Below the pieces are notes generated by a model that was given only the letters and a program-made list of their open reading frames with translations, ran no database searches and was not told where the DNA came from. Shown here piece by piece: positions 1 through 12,560 of a stretch of DNA of 64,000 nucleotides. Location: contig CM034237.1 of assembly GCA_019916065.1 (NCBI GenBank), forward strand, positions 44,599,084 through 44,663,083. The letters run 5' to 3'. The translations under genes were made by a program, and so were the position numbers. The stretch's first letter is position 1, and every line of letters begins with the position of its first letter. Source of the DNA: Vitellaria paradoxa (Eukaryota; Streptophyta; Magnoliopsida; Ericales; Sapotaceae).

Positions 1-1010
1 AAACTTGTAATGAAAATTTTGATTAGTTAAAAACAACTATAAAAAAATTTTGGATCAAACTAATTCAAGTAGTGATTTCTATGTATTTTCAACGAGAACA
101 ATGACTAATAAATTTGATTGTAAAATCAAGTTCACTTGGTTGAATCTCTAGATCAAATACTTGGAATACAATAATCCATATAGAATATATGAGAGTTCTA
201 GATGGCAATCCACATACAAAATCCTTAAGACCGGGCGTAAAAATTTCAACTAAGTAACTCACACATAATGTACATAAAATGTACAATCACAAGAGTTAAC
301 AAGAAATATCAACTAGTGATTTCAAAGTATCCTAACAAACTAATTATCATTCATTACAAATTTAAAGGAAATTGAACATTAAAGCACAATTAAGAACAAT
401 AATTGATAAATTTGGTAACAAAGTTAGGTTTATGTAATTAAAAACCTAAATCAAACACTTAGAGTGCATTGCCTATGAAAAGTACATGTAAGTTCTACAA
501 TAACAATCCACGTATAATTTCTTAAGAAAGTGTATGAGGATTCTAATTAGTAATTAACAAATAATCTATATAAGCTATACAAATAAGGCTCAATTAAAGT
601 AAACAATTAACAATTTCAATAGATCCAAACAAATCAACTACCATTTGTAGAGAATTCTTAAGAAAATCAAACATTGAAAATACATATACATCATCTACTC
701 TCTTTAATTTGAATCCAAGTAAGAGAACTACTCAATCATAGATGAAGAAAGAAAAAAAAAATTGAATTGAATTGAAATATGTTTGCAAAGGGAATTGAAA
801 AGGAAAATGAAATTTTCTCACTAACCAAACAAGATCTATTTCCTCTTTCTACAACTATATAAATCTACTTTACTCTATATCTAATTATATATATGAATGT
901 CTCATTTTCCCTCTCAGTAATTATTCTCTACTTATAGCACAACGTAATTGTTTGGAATGACCAAAAATCCCTTAAAACTAATTAAAAATTACAAAATTTT
1001 GTAAAATTTC
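1..1010. other. AT-rich intergenic stretch, no gene seen
   Basis: No convincing coding sequence. Two diverged segments seem related with a spacing of about 298 bases: a CAATCCAC-containing stretch near 206 recurs near 504 with similar surroundings, such as a run ending in CTTAAG. This looks like an old tandem duplication or a decayed element. The short ORFs here have no recognisable domain. Confidence 0.4.
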
Positions 1011-1320
1011 GCATGGTTCGAACAAAGGTTTGCACCATGCTTTCATACTTAGACAAACTTTGAAATTCTGAAGTTGCTACTCTTCTATTGTTCAAACAAA
1101 AGTGCGAATAAGATGTGGTTCGAACCTTTGTTTGCACCATTTTCTCATATCTTAGAAAAATTTCAAACTTTAAAGTTAAGCTACTTACTGTTGTTTAAAC
1201 AAAGGCGAGAACAAGGCATGGTTCGAACTTTTACTCGCACCACTTCATGCCTTAGACACTTTTTTGGCTTTTTAACGCTCCATCTTCTGTTGTTTGAACC
1301 TTGGTTCGCACCATATTCTC
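1011..1320. repeat. Tandem repeat, about 102-bp unit, three copies
   Basis: The motif GGTTCGAAC followed about 10 bases later by GCACCA occurs near 1015, 1117 and 1220, a spacing of 102-103 bases. A related half-unit lies near 1289-1313. Each unit also holds an inverted-looking half (TTGTTCAAACAAAAG type). An open frame runs through 1074-1397, but that is expected of a repeat whose unit is divisible by three and is not evidence of a gene. Confidence 0.6.
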
Positions 1321-2056
1321 AACACTTCATTTTTTCCCTTTTAAACTCTTTTCCTTCCTCTTTTTGCCTGACATTCAATGGGATTTATTTCACTTGAATT
1401 TTTATGTTGATAGGCCTCCAATTCCCTAAATTTAATTCCTTAAGATTACAATCAATACAAAACACAAATGTACGAGAAATATGTAATAAAACTAAGTTTT
1501 AAAAAATATATTTATGTAATTAGCACATTAAAGAGTCTATAAAAGTGCAATATTATGTGCTAATCAATAGCCTGATCTATTAAATTCTTATTGTTTAGTT
1601 TGAATCCATTTTAAGACTTGACCAATAACATATATTGTTTTGCATAAGAAAATTTAAGCCATTGTTGAGTTGGAGACATTGGGTTGAAAATCCCAAAAAA
1701 TAGAGCATGACAAATCTCAATTGCAAGAGCTCTGACATACACACGTGAGTCTAGATCTCGTGGCCACACCTGTAATAGATTGCTCTCTGTTCGCATGCTG
1801 GGGGAAATGTTTGAACATGTGCATGCGAGAATGTAACTAGTCTGCATGTCCTTTGCTTGTGTTGTCTCGTGTGTTCGAGGCCTATCTAATGGGCACGACT
1901 GGCTAAGTTTCTTGTCCTGTGTGCATGCCTGAGTAGGCATAGACATAATTTAGATATATTGATAGTTTATTATGGTATGTTGAGATTTATGAGATTACTC
2001 TCACTAGATGATAGGCTGAAGATATGATAAAAGATAAATGATGATATATCATTATA

Positions 2057-2059
<3 letters not shown>

Positions 2060-2117
<58 letters not shown>
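2060..2117. repeat. (TA)n microsatellite
   Basis: An uninterrupted TA dinucleotide run of about 58 bases. Confidence 0.95.
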
Positions 2118-2119
<2 letters not shown>

Positions 2120-3660
2120 AAAATTTAAGTTTTAGGTGTAGAGGTACTGGAAATAGTGAGAATCAATATACTCAAGAGTTGTAAATTCCGAAACCTATAT
2201 AGGGATGGTGAACTCACATCTAGTAGATTAGTAGCTTACAAAGCGAGGCAGACGCTATTTAGCCTGTATCATTCTTGATATTTAACCTAGGCAGCATATG
2301 TGGATTCATGTAGTTCAGTCATATGGCCAGGATCACATGAGGCAGGTTAATGATGTACTATTAGGTTGGGTCCTGTGGCCACAACTTGACTTAATACCCA
2401 CAATATACTGATTTGGATTATATTATATATATGAACATGAATATGAGTAATGAATAAAGAATTGAGTTAAACTGATAACATGGGATATAGAATGTGTGAC
2501 TATGATTGATATTGATTATCTAATATATGATGTGATGTTATAATTTATGCTTGTGTAGTAACATGTTAGGACATATGCGTATTATACTTGTTGTTGATAA
2601 TGTGCACTAGTGGTTGTACTTACTCCTCCCGATACTTTGTTACCGGTTTTGGTGCTGATTCCCAAGTGGAGACATCCAGTCGAGAACAGGAGGTCTTCCC
2701 ATATTATTTTGTTTTATTATATTCTTTTGAGGACTTTATTATATTCTTTTGTTACCTCCATGAGTTAAGATTATTTATAATTATTTTACATTGATCTGAT
2801 TAGATTGTATAGGCCGGGTTGAGCTTTGGTACTGTTATTATTCTTCTAAAGTATTGTTATTTAGTCTGTGACCAATACTATTATATATATTTAGTTTTAT
2901 ATTGATTTTATATATTTTGCTCTGGTAAGTAATTGTATGGTTATGATGGGTTACATTCATGATTAAGTCAAGTTATTGCATATTTAGCAGTTCATGCTCT
3001 AGATTGTGGAATCCGACGATGATAGGACGTTCTCTCAGCAACAAAGATGAACCTACACTATAACAATAGGGGGCATGACCTTTCAAGTTTTGGGAAAAAT
3101 TTAATATTTATATATATTTTTTTTCAAATATGGCCACCCTCCTCTTTTACTTTAGGCGATCATTAATAAGAGTTGACATTTGATTCTTATGTTGAGTCAT
3201 TAATAAGATGTTGCTTATTTTGGAGTTGGGTAATTGATAAAATATGACTTAATTTTTAAATTGTGTAAAATAGTCTAAGTAAGTCAAGTAAATAATTTTT
3301 AAGCGATTTTATAAATGGACTTTATATATTTTATTAAATTTTTAAGTACATGACTATTTATATTGATTATTGAAATCTATCAAATAAACTGCTTGATTCT
3401 ATAATTTTGAAATTATAGTCTTAAAGTTATGAAAAGATATTAAAATTTATAAAAATTAACTCTCTCCTTGCTAAATTTCTAGTTATGTCTGGCCTGGCAA
3501 CAAATTTGCGAAGAGAAACCATCGCCTTAGCTTCGGATAAAGGCGTTTGAATATTGGGAAGCGCCGTCGCCTCTTTTTCAGAGAACAAAATTGAAAAGTC
3601 GATCATCGAGCAATAAACAATTGCCACCGCATAAAAGCATATAAAAAACTTAAGGTTCAA
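2118..3660. other. Intergenic stretch, no gene recognised
   Basis: Mixed-composition DNA without a recognisable protein. The part near 2170-2720 is less AT-rich than its surroundings and could be a decayed retroelement, but no domain or terminal repeat was found. A GC-richer island lies at 3475-3625 and reads as a minus-strand ORF of 77 aa (3427-3660) with no recognised domain. It touches the inverted-repeat element starting at 3661. Confidence 0.35.
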
Positions 3661-3854
3661 GGGGACTGCAGTGAAAAATGAAGGGTTGAGATCTGCATTT
3701 TAATCCAATGGTTCTAATTTTAATGTAATTAAAATTATTTTTTTTAAATAGAAGTTTAAAAATTTTGATTGGGGCACAATCAATACAGAATGTGAAAGGT
3801 CACATATCATTAAATTGCAGAAGATCTCAGCCCTTCATTTTCCACTGCAATCCC
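3661..3854. mobile_element. MITE-like foldback element
   Basis: The left end (GGGGACTGCAGTGAAAAATG onward, 3661) and the reverse complement of the right end near 3854 (GGGATTGCAGTGGAAAATG) match for about 40 bases, giving an inverted-repeat element of about 194 bp. No clear target-site duplication was found. A related pair of ends brackets 3938-4560, so the family has at least two copies here. Confidence 0.55.
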
Positions 3855-3937
3855 TGCAATAGATTTTTTTATTGCAGCCCCTTTGAACCCAAAAACTTAT
3901 GGGTTCCAAAGGGATTGCAATGAAAAAATCCACTGCA

Positions 3938-4083
3938 GGAACTGCAGTGAAAAATTAAGGGTGAAGATTTATTTGCATTTAATTATTTTTATTTATAATC
4001 TTCACAAAAACTATCCAATAAACTTGTGAATTTTTGGGAGAGAGAGAGATGGGGAGGTTGGATAGGAATAGGAGGTGGAGTCT

Positions 4084-4121
<38 letters not shown>

Positions 4122-4560
4122 TTAATAATAGGTGTGAGAAATCGAAGTGCCGTGCGTTTATTTTTCTCGTATTATTTGTTAATATGAAACAATAAATGGA
4201 GAGATTTAACAGTTACAAATTCGGCAAGGTGAGAGGCAAAGGCCATAAAAGAGGATGGGAGGCGTTTAACTTTCTCCATTAAAATATTAATTGAAAGATT
4301 AATTTTTCCATTAGCGTTATTATTACTATTATTATTTTCGGCTATGACCAGCATGGTTCCAGGGGACTGGATTGCAAGATTAACTGTTTGGATTTAATTA
4401 TATTTAAATAAGAAATGACTTTTTATGTTCTATATTAATGGTAATTCAATCAATTTTTTAATTTTTATTTTTATTTTCAAATTAAATTTAAGTTAATTAA
4501 ATTAGGATTTTTAGGTTAAATACAATTAAATTATGCCCACTTATTTTTCCACTGCAATCC
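3938..4560. mobile_element. Second copy of the same foldback family
   Basis: The left end has ACTGCAGTGAAAAATTAAGG near 3941. The right end near 4560 reads, in reverse complement, GGATTGCAGTGGAAAAATAA. The interior includes a GA microsatellite (4088-4115) and a GC-richer patch near 4195-4275 readable as a minus-strand ORF with no known domain. Just upstream, 3876-3916 forms a short hairpin (TTGCA...CCTTTG against CAAAGG...TGCAA). Confidence 0.45.
4088..4115. repeat. (GA)n microsatellite
   Basis: A GA dinucleotide run of about 28 bases inside the foldback element. Confidence 0.9.
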
Positions 4561-7500
4561 TTGTAACCTTCCCAAAACCCTAACAAGTATGGAGTGATCT
4601 TTTAAGTTTTTTTATTTTATAATTATTTTTTGATAAATTCCCGACATTATTTTACAAAGAGACATGTAGTATTTCATGGTGTTGAGTTTGCAAAAAAAAA
4701 GTTAATTTTTTTTTGTGTGTTTGAAAAGATAAAAAACTGAGTTTTTAGTAATTAGTTATTTATCTTTTTGTTAATTAGATATTTTTGTTCTTTAATATTT
4801 GAAAAAATTTTAAAATATAATTTAAAATATAAAGAGATAAATTTAACCATTTAAAAAATAAAGTCAAATAAAACAGTAGCCGGTAGCGTTTTGATCCCAA
4901 ACAACCCGTCAAGTACTTTTGTTTTATTAGGAAGGTGCAATGTATTTCTATTGTGTGCGCTCGGGTAACATTGTCAAGGTATGTGTCACTATTAAGTTAT
5001 TTATTACAAAATTAGCTCTCATTATTTAGAAGTACTTTTAAAGGATACAAGTTAGAATAAGATTATTTGCATTTCACTAATAAATTCTTACATTTCATTT
5101 TATTTTTTATTAAATAAAATTATACTACTATCCTTATTTTTCTATTAAGATATTTTGTATAATTTTAATACCATAAATACATTTTTGCAAAAACTTAATT
5201 TACATTAATTTTCAAAACTACTTTTCCTATTGATAATTAATTCTCATCCAACTAAAAAATATATTTTTACTCACATTAATTTATTTTTGACAAAAAATAT
5301 AATAATGTATTTATTTTAATTTTTACTAGCTAATTAATTAAAAAATTAATTGATTAAATAGCTTGATATTTATACAAAATAATATATGTAATTAATGAGT
5401 CTATGATTAAATTATTGCGTGACGCAATTAATCTATCTCACATATTACTATAGTCATAGCTATACCTGATTATGAAATTATAGTTTTGTAAGATTCCCTT
5501 TGATTTTGAAATTTAATTAATTTACCAAACTCATTTGTTTTGCGATTTAAAGAAAAAGTCGATTGTTTTTGCACTTTTATTTTGGCAAATAATTAACTTC
5601 GTCATATTCATTTTAAAGATATTTTATTAAAATTACCATTTTATTTCACTTAAGTCATGTCTTTATAATTTATAAATGATACTCTCTACTTATCATTTTT
5701 ATTTCATTTTATGCATTTTAAAAATCCATTTTACTCTTATTCTATGTTTTTTACAAAAAAATAAAAAATAAAAAATACAATTACTCATTTGGTATACTCA
5801 AAAAATATTTATATAATTATTTTAAATATACATCATAAACTATGGTCAATTAAATATCTCTTACTTTTAATTTTATTTTAATATTAATTTCTATTTTTTA
5901 TGATTATCCATTATAATTCTTTATATGGTAGAAATGTATTTTTTTATTTTTGTTTTATAAAGAAAAAATAATTAATCAAATTCAAAACAAATACAAACTC
6001 AATGCTCATTCAATTTTGTTTTTTACATATTTAAATTAAAAATAATACTTTAAAATAAATTTAAAAATAATTTACTCGATAATTAATTCATTTTATTTTT
6101 AAAGGAGGTAGATTTTAAATTTTGATGTTCATATGCCATATTAAATGTTAAAATCATTACTTTTTAATACCTCAATTATTTAAGTATTATTGAAAAAATG
6201 TTATTGCAATTGTTGTACTTCTATACCTAATAAAAGAATTCTTAATTAGCAACTTTTTTGATTTTTATTTTTAATTAATAAATTTTTATAATAATAAAAA
6301 TTGTGTTCTCCAATTTAATTTTAAATTATTTAAATATTTATTTTAATTTTTAACAAATAAATATAAAAATAAAGATTTTATTTATATCTAGCTTTTTACT
6401 TTTTTCTTTTAACTTTACTTTATAAATTATATATAGATATTAAGTTTATTTGCATTCCACAAATAAATTATTACATTCTACTTCAAATTTTTACTCAATA
6501 AAATTGCATAATTGCCCATTATTCTAATAAAATATTTTGTATAATTTTAATATTATAAATATTTTTCTAAAAAATTGAATTCATATAAACTTGAAAATGT
6601 AGAGTGCACAAATTTATTTGTAAATTACAAATAGGCTTACCCTTTAATCAATTATTTTTTTAAATTAATTATTAAAAAAATTAAAATAAATACGTTCAAT
6701 GATTTATGGGTAGTGTTCAGTTTAGGCTCTTTTATTGAAAAAAGGGGTGATGAAAGCGTTTTCCGACTTGACACGAGCTTCAAAAAGAATTGCATTAAAG
6801 CCTCTCGTATCTGTAAGCAGGGGACGTAGCCAAGAAGCAGCTAGCTGACTGCCCCTTTCACTTGGCCTTATTGTTAATAATAAATTAATGTAGATAATAA
6901 TATAATTTTTAGTTAAATGAGAATTAATTATCAATAACAAAAAATAATTTTGAAAGTAAGTATGAATTAAATTTTTATAGAAAAGTATTTATAATATTTA
7001 GATTATACAAAATATCTGAAATGAAGAATGAGGATAGTAGTGTAATTTAATTTAATGAAAACGTGAGATGGATTGTCAAAAATTATCAGTAGTAGAGTAC
7101 AAATAAGTTCATCTTATTAATTATTTAAACTATTGTTGTGACAAAATTAGTTCTCGTTGTCTAAAGTCGAAAAGAAATTTTGAAGGATGTAGTTTTTATT
7201 TTTTTTTAAATAAATGACGCGTAATGATAGTGACACGATTGACTTCATAGAATCACATGTTTGACCAATTCTTTAATTTTATTTTATAAATATAAATTAT
7301 ATAATATATAGTTTAGATAAAAAATACAAAATATTTGGACGCTTGCGAAAAGAGACTATTATTCTATACATACTATGAGTGTGTTTAGAATTATATAAAA
7401 GTGTATAAAATAAAATAAAATTGTAAAAGTAAATGTCTCGTAATTCGTGTAGTAAGTGAAGAATTTAAATTTTATCATCTCGTAATTCGTGTTTGTAGAG

Positions 7501-8153
7501 TTTTGTAAGATTTTATTTTATTTGATAGAACTCCAAAGGAAGCCATAATTTCAAGAATTGCTTAGTTTTTTTTTTTTTTTTTGTTTCCAAGCGAAGAAGA
7601 ATTTATTTAAAAAAAAAGAACAATCTTTTTACATTAATTAACGTTATTATTACACAAATAACAAGACAAAGAGAAGAAATTCCTTACTTGTTTTGGTCTA
7701 AAATCAAAATTTTAATGAGAGTTGATTGTATTTATTAATTTTCACATTAATAACTTAGTCCACAATAGAATTAATGCGTTTCATATGTTTCGAATTTATT
7801 TATTTATTTTTAAGAGATTTTTAAATATTTAATTTTAAATTTCAGTGAAAAAAAATACTCACTTTGCGTAATTTTTGGCAAAAAAGTAACAATTAAACAA
7901 CTATAAGAGACCATTTAAGAACCCAAATTAGCACGTGCTAATTTATAGTAAGTTACTAACAGATACAAAATTACTAAATTATCCTTACTAATTGTCTTAA
8001 GCTATTAACAAATTATTAACACATGAGAGTATAAATGTCCATATATTAAAAATTTTGCCTTCCAATAAATTAGCACAGTGCTAATTTTTCCAAACCAAAC
8101 CTAATTTTGAATGCAAAATTGCCACCATCTTCAGCAAGTTAGTTTGGTAATTC
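4561..8153. other. AT-rich intergenic DNA with a long inverted repeat
   Basis: No gene is recognised. A stretch near 5050-5215 resembles the reverse complement of about 6945-7115; both contain the order ACTACTATCCT...GATATTTTGTATAAT. A further direct copy lies near 6440-6600. Between them, 6725-6875 is conspicuously GC-richer than its flanks. Near 7930-8085 two palindromes (TTAGCACGTGCTAA and TTAGCACAGTGCTAA) may mark the ends of another small foldback element just upstream of the ALDH gene. Confidence 0.4.
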
Positions 8154-8356
8154 ATGCACTCTTTCTCTCTCTTTCTACGCCTTTCTCTCTCTACTGATAT
8201 ATATATATATATATATATAGATACGTTTTCTTATATACGTAACCACACTGACAAGCAGTTCTACCAAATCAAACCATCACCCTTGACTTTTTATATTATT
8301 AATTCCCAAGGTATTATTATTGATGAAAAGAAGCCGAGAGCAATAGCGTAGCAGCG
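8154..8356 (+). promoter_or_regulatory. Probable promoter and 5' UTR of the ALDH2 gene
   Basis: A CT-rich stretch (8159-8193) and a TA run (8198-8219) that can serve as a TATA region lie 140-200 bases upstream of the chosen ATG at 8357. Pyrimidine-rich leaders are common in plant genes. The transcription start is inferred, not seen. Confidence 0.4.
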
Positions 8357-11300
8357 ATGGCAGCTCTGAGGATTTCCGCTCTTCTCTCTCGCTCCCTTTC
8401 TCGAGGTGGGTTGCTTGCATTCTTCGTTTTCCCCGTGACTTTGTTGATTCGTCAATTGCAAGAATTTGATAAACTTAAGATTATTTGATTTTGTTTCGTT
8501 GAGTCAAACACGTTCAAAGGAATTTGATGTGAACTCAGAATGATTTTTGTTCAGGAGGAGTTCGTGTCTGCGCAGAGTCGTTTGCAGATTCAGCACAGCG
8601 GCTGCCATTGAATTGGAGGATCCGATCAAGCCCCCCGTCAGCGTGAACTACACCCAGCTTCTCATCGATGGAAAGTTTGTTGATTCAGCATCTGGTCAGC
8701 TTTTCATCCTCATTCATTCTTTCATGTCAAATCAACATCGTTGTGTTGTTTTCACTGCTTTTTTATGAACAAATCTGTAACCAATCGTCCTCTGGGATCA
8801 GGGAAAACATTTCCAACTTTGGACCCAAGAACAGGGGAGGTAATTGCTCATGTTTCTGAAGGAGATGCAGAAGACATCGACCGAGCAGTGGCTGCTGCTC
8901 GCAAGGCGTTTGATGAAGGGCCATGGCCAAAAATGACTGCTTATGTAACCATTTCTCATCTTAGTTCCTTGTATTCACTTTTTCCAGAGTGAAAAATAAG
9001 TATATTTGGTTGATGCTTGGTTCAATATATCCAGGAAAGGTCACGGATCTTGTTGAGGTTTGCTGATTTGGTTGAGAAACATAACGATGAAATTGCAGCG
9101 CTTGAGACTTGGGATAATGGGAAGCCATACGAACAATCTGCCCAAATTGAAATCCCAATGATTGTACGCCTCATGAGATATTATGCTGGTTGGTGAAATT
9201 GAAAATAGAATGCAACTTTTTTTAACTTGCTTTTGTTCTATAATCATTTGGTTTTATTTTTTGTAGATATGCTCCTGAGATTCATGCCTATAAATTTTCT
9301 GCAGGTTGGGCAGATAAAATCCATGGTCTCACCGTTCCTGCCGATGGACCACACCATGTGCAAACCCTGCATGAACCTATTGGTGTTGCTGGCCAGATTA
9401 TCCCCTGGAATTTTCCTCTTCTCATGTATGCCTGGAAAATTGGGCCTGCATTAGCATGTGGTAACACCGTTGTTCTGAAGACAGCAGAACAGACACCATT
9501 GTCTGCTCTGTATGCATCGAAGCTATTGCACGAGGTAGTTTATGAATCAAAGTTTTGCTGTCTTCTTTACTATATTCCTTTTCAAGTGTATTTTATACAG
9601 ATTTTGGTTATGGACTGCTGTTGGTGAATTTGATCCCCTGCATCCAAGGGCGGACTATCAGTGGGGGCAAAATTATATTTTTAAGGTGAATAAGGTAAAA
9701 GTAAAAATACAATTGAGGGAAAGACACAGAAAAAAAACTATGATTTATAAAAAAAAATAATAAATTTTAGTGTAATTTTCTAAATCAGCGGGGGCAAACG
9801 CCCCCACTAGCCTTTCTTGTGTCCGCCCATGCCTTTATCCTGATGTTTTAGATCCTTGGTGTCATGAATCATTTGTCAGCAATTTGAAAACATCTAAGTT
9901 GGTTGGGGGTGTTTCAACTTGGACATGTAAATCAGATTGCTCATCTTCCAACTGAAACGGATTTTATGAAATGTCTAGTATCGTATAGCAATAGATTAAT
10001 AAAAATTTACTAATACATATTACGAGATTATTAGTTAAGTCCAGTATGCCATGATAAGATAGCAATAGTTATTCTATGTTTCCGGAATATGTGCGCCCTC
10101 CCAATACATATTTAACACATAGGATACATGACCTACACTTAATCGTGAATACTTAATTCTTATTGGCAGAGCACACTTGTCCCGGAAATACATGATAATT
10201 TTTTAGATGGATATAAAATGTCTTTACCCAAGGAATAACGAAAGTAATACGTTGGAGGAGGCTGCCATGCATGCTGAGCAAAGTATTGAATTTTCATTTT
10301 GCATGATTAAAATTTTAAGTGATCCTTGATGGTAAAATCTGTGAAAATACACTGTTGTAATGCATGATTTACATCATGGTCATACATGATCATTGATTAT
10401 AGTGAAATTTAGAGTCAATATGATTAACCCCTCCCCCACAAAAATAAATAAATAAATAAACAAACAATACATATTGTCTCAGTATTTTTTTTCTCACAAG
10501 TTTATCTTGGGCCAGGCTGGCCTTCCTTCAGGTGTTCTGAACGTGGTTTCTGGTTTTGGTCCCACTGCTGGTGCAGCTCTAGCCAGTCACATGGATGTGG
10601 ACAAGGTATCATATCCGTAAAAGTTATGAATTGTGTACTCGTTAAGAATTCTTTTCTGGCTGTACATCTTTTCTGCAATCACATTATCTTACCCTTGCTT
10701 AATATATCTAAATTCATTATCAATGACTTAGAATGTAAATTTTTGTGTTTTTCTTAATCATCGGATGGTACTTACAATGTCAAAAATTTCTCATTGGCTA
10801 GATGAAACTTCTGGCATAATACTTGTTATACTACCTCAAACAATATGTTTGCCTCCAGTTTAGTCAAAGTAAAATAAAATACCCTTTTTTGTTTTCTTTA
10901 CTCTTCTAACCATTCCACCTTCGATATATTTAAAAATAATAAAAATTACTGACTTCATTAAATCAATTTTAAAGTCTACTTCAGTTGTGGGATGAAGAGT
11001 ACGTTAAGCTTTTAGTGTAACTTGTGGTGAAGTGGGGAAAACTAATATACTTACAACATTGTTGCAGGTTGCTTTCACTGGATCAACAGTAACTGGAAAA
11101 TATATACTTGAAATGGCAGCTAAAAGCAATCTTAAGCCAGTGACTTTGGAGCTCGGAGGAAAATCTCCCTTCATTGTATGTGAGGATGCTGATGTGGATA
11201 AGGCTGTTGAACTGGCTCACTTTGCTCTATTCTTTAACCAGGTAGGTCCAATTGAATGTCCTGGTAATAGATGGAAGATGTGGACCATAGAAGACAGAAA

Positions 11301-12488
11301 TCATTGTTATGAATTCTATGCTATCTGCAGGGACAATGCTGCTGTGCTGGCTCTCGTACATACGTACATGAGCGTGTATATGATGAGTTTTTAGAGAAAG
11401 CAAAGGCACGTGCTGTGCAAAGGGTTGTTGGTGATCCATTCAAGAATGGAATTGAACAAGGTCCTCAGGTAAGTCTTCAATAGTGACCTCACATAACATT
11501 CCTCTTTCAAACACGTTTATCACTGACTAATTTTCCAACTCAACTACTGAAATTCTGTTTGGTACTACTGTGCCCACCACTGTGCATCTAACTCGTATGC
11601 AAGTATTTGCAAAGCTTCATTTTTCAGTTTAAAAGAAAAAAGAAAATACTTTAATTTTGAAATGACACAAAATTGTGTCTCATGTCATAACCAATTATAG
11701 ATCGGTACATAATCTTACAATTTTCTACTGCTGCTTAGTAGACAAGAAAGTAAAAAAAAGTATGTCCAAGTTTTGGATCTTTCTGAAAACTCATTGCTGT
11801 GTTGCTGAACAAATTAGATTGATTCAGAGCAATTTGAAAAGATTATGAAGTATATAAGATCTGGCGTTGACGGCGGAGCTACCCTTGAAACTGGAGGTGA
11901 GAGACTTGGCTCCAAGGGGTACTACATTAGGCCAACTGTTTTCTCAAATGTTAAGGTATATCTCCCGACACGATAGAGACCCCACCCATGTTTCTTTTAC
12001 CTTGAAAACATTGATGCATCATTACGATTTACGACTAACACAAATGTTTCTTTTGTCAGGATGACATGCTGATAGCGACAGATGAAATCTTTGGTCCAGT
12101 GCAGTCTATCTTAAAGTTCAAGTGAGTGAAAAGCAATTCTCTGCAAATCCCATTTCTAAGAATGCGCCGCCTCTTCACTTACATTTTATTTTATTTTTTT
12201 GGATGGATTTTCAGGGACCTCGACGAAGTGATACAAAGAGCAAACGCTACTCGCTATGGATTGGCTGCAGGAGTCTTTACCCGGAACATTGACACTGCCA
12301 ACACCTTGACTCGTGCGTTGAGAGTTGGAACGGTGTGGATTAATTGCTTCGACACATTTGATGCTGCAATTCCCTTTGGTGGGTACAAAATGAGCGGAGT
12401 TGGCAGAGAGAAAGGTATCTATAGTCTTTCAAACTACTTGCAAGTGAAGGCTGTAGTTACCCCATTGAAGAATCCATCGTGGCTATAA
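8357..12488 (+). CDS. ALDH2B: Mitochondrial aldehyde dehydrogenase, ALDH2B type (11 exons)
   Basis: NAD-dependent oxidation of aldehydes such as acetaldehyde to carboxylates in the mitochondrial matrix. Exon model: 8357-8409, 8555-8694, 8802-8944, 9035-9188, 9305-9534, 10516-10605, 11068-11241, 11331-11468, 11818-11955, 12060-12121, 12215-12488. All introns are GT-AG and the sum of 1596 nt gives 531 aa, as usual for plant ALDH2B. The N-terminus ([18 protein letters not shown]) is Arg/Ser-rich and lacks acids, as a mitochondrial presequence should. Visible active-site residues are Asn199 in PWNF, Glu298 in LELGGKSP and Cys332 in GQCCCAG, all offset by 30 from human ALDH2 numbering. The GSTVTGK cofactor loop starts near residue 275. 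Exon 1 must end at 8409; the stronger-looking donor at 8406 breaks the frame. No defect was seen. The exact paralogue (2B4 or 2B7) is not resolved. Confidence 0.95.
9649..9831. mobile_element. Small inverted-repeat insertion in ALDH intron 5
   Basis: The left part (AAGGGCGGACTATCAGTGGG then GGCAAAA) and the reverse complement of the right part (CATGGGCGGACACAAGAAAG, then GTGGGGGC) are similar, bracketing about 180 bp of AT-rich DNA. GGGCGGA termini are common on short non-autonomous plant elements. No clean target-site duplication is visible. Intron 5 is the longest intron of the gene (9535-10515). Confidence 0.4.
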
Positions 12489-12526
12489 GTAAGATCTCTG
12501 CCTTATTCTTAGGCACTTCCATAAAT

Positions 12527-12560
<34 letters not shown>

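Noticed and set aside
1611..1946. Minus-strand ORF of 111 aa
   Set aside because: No domain, no splice or promoter signals, and a composition like neighbouring intergenic DNA.
8406..8411. Splice donor of ALDH exon 1 at 8406 (GTGGGT)
   Set aside because: It puts exon 2 out of frame; the donor at 8410 restores the conserved reading RGG-RSSCLRR.
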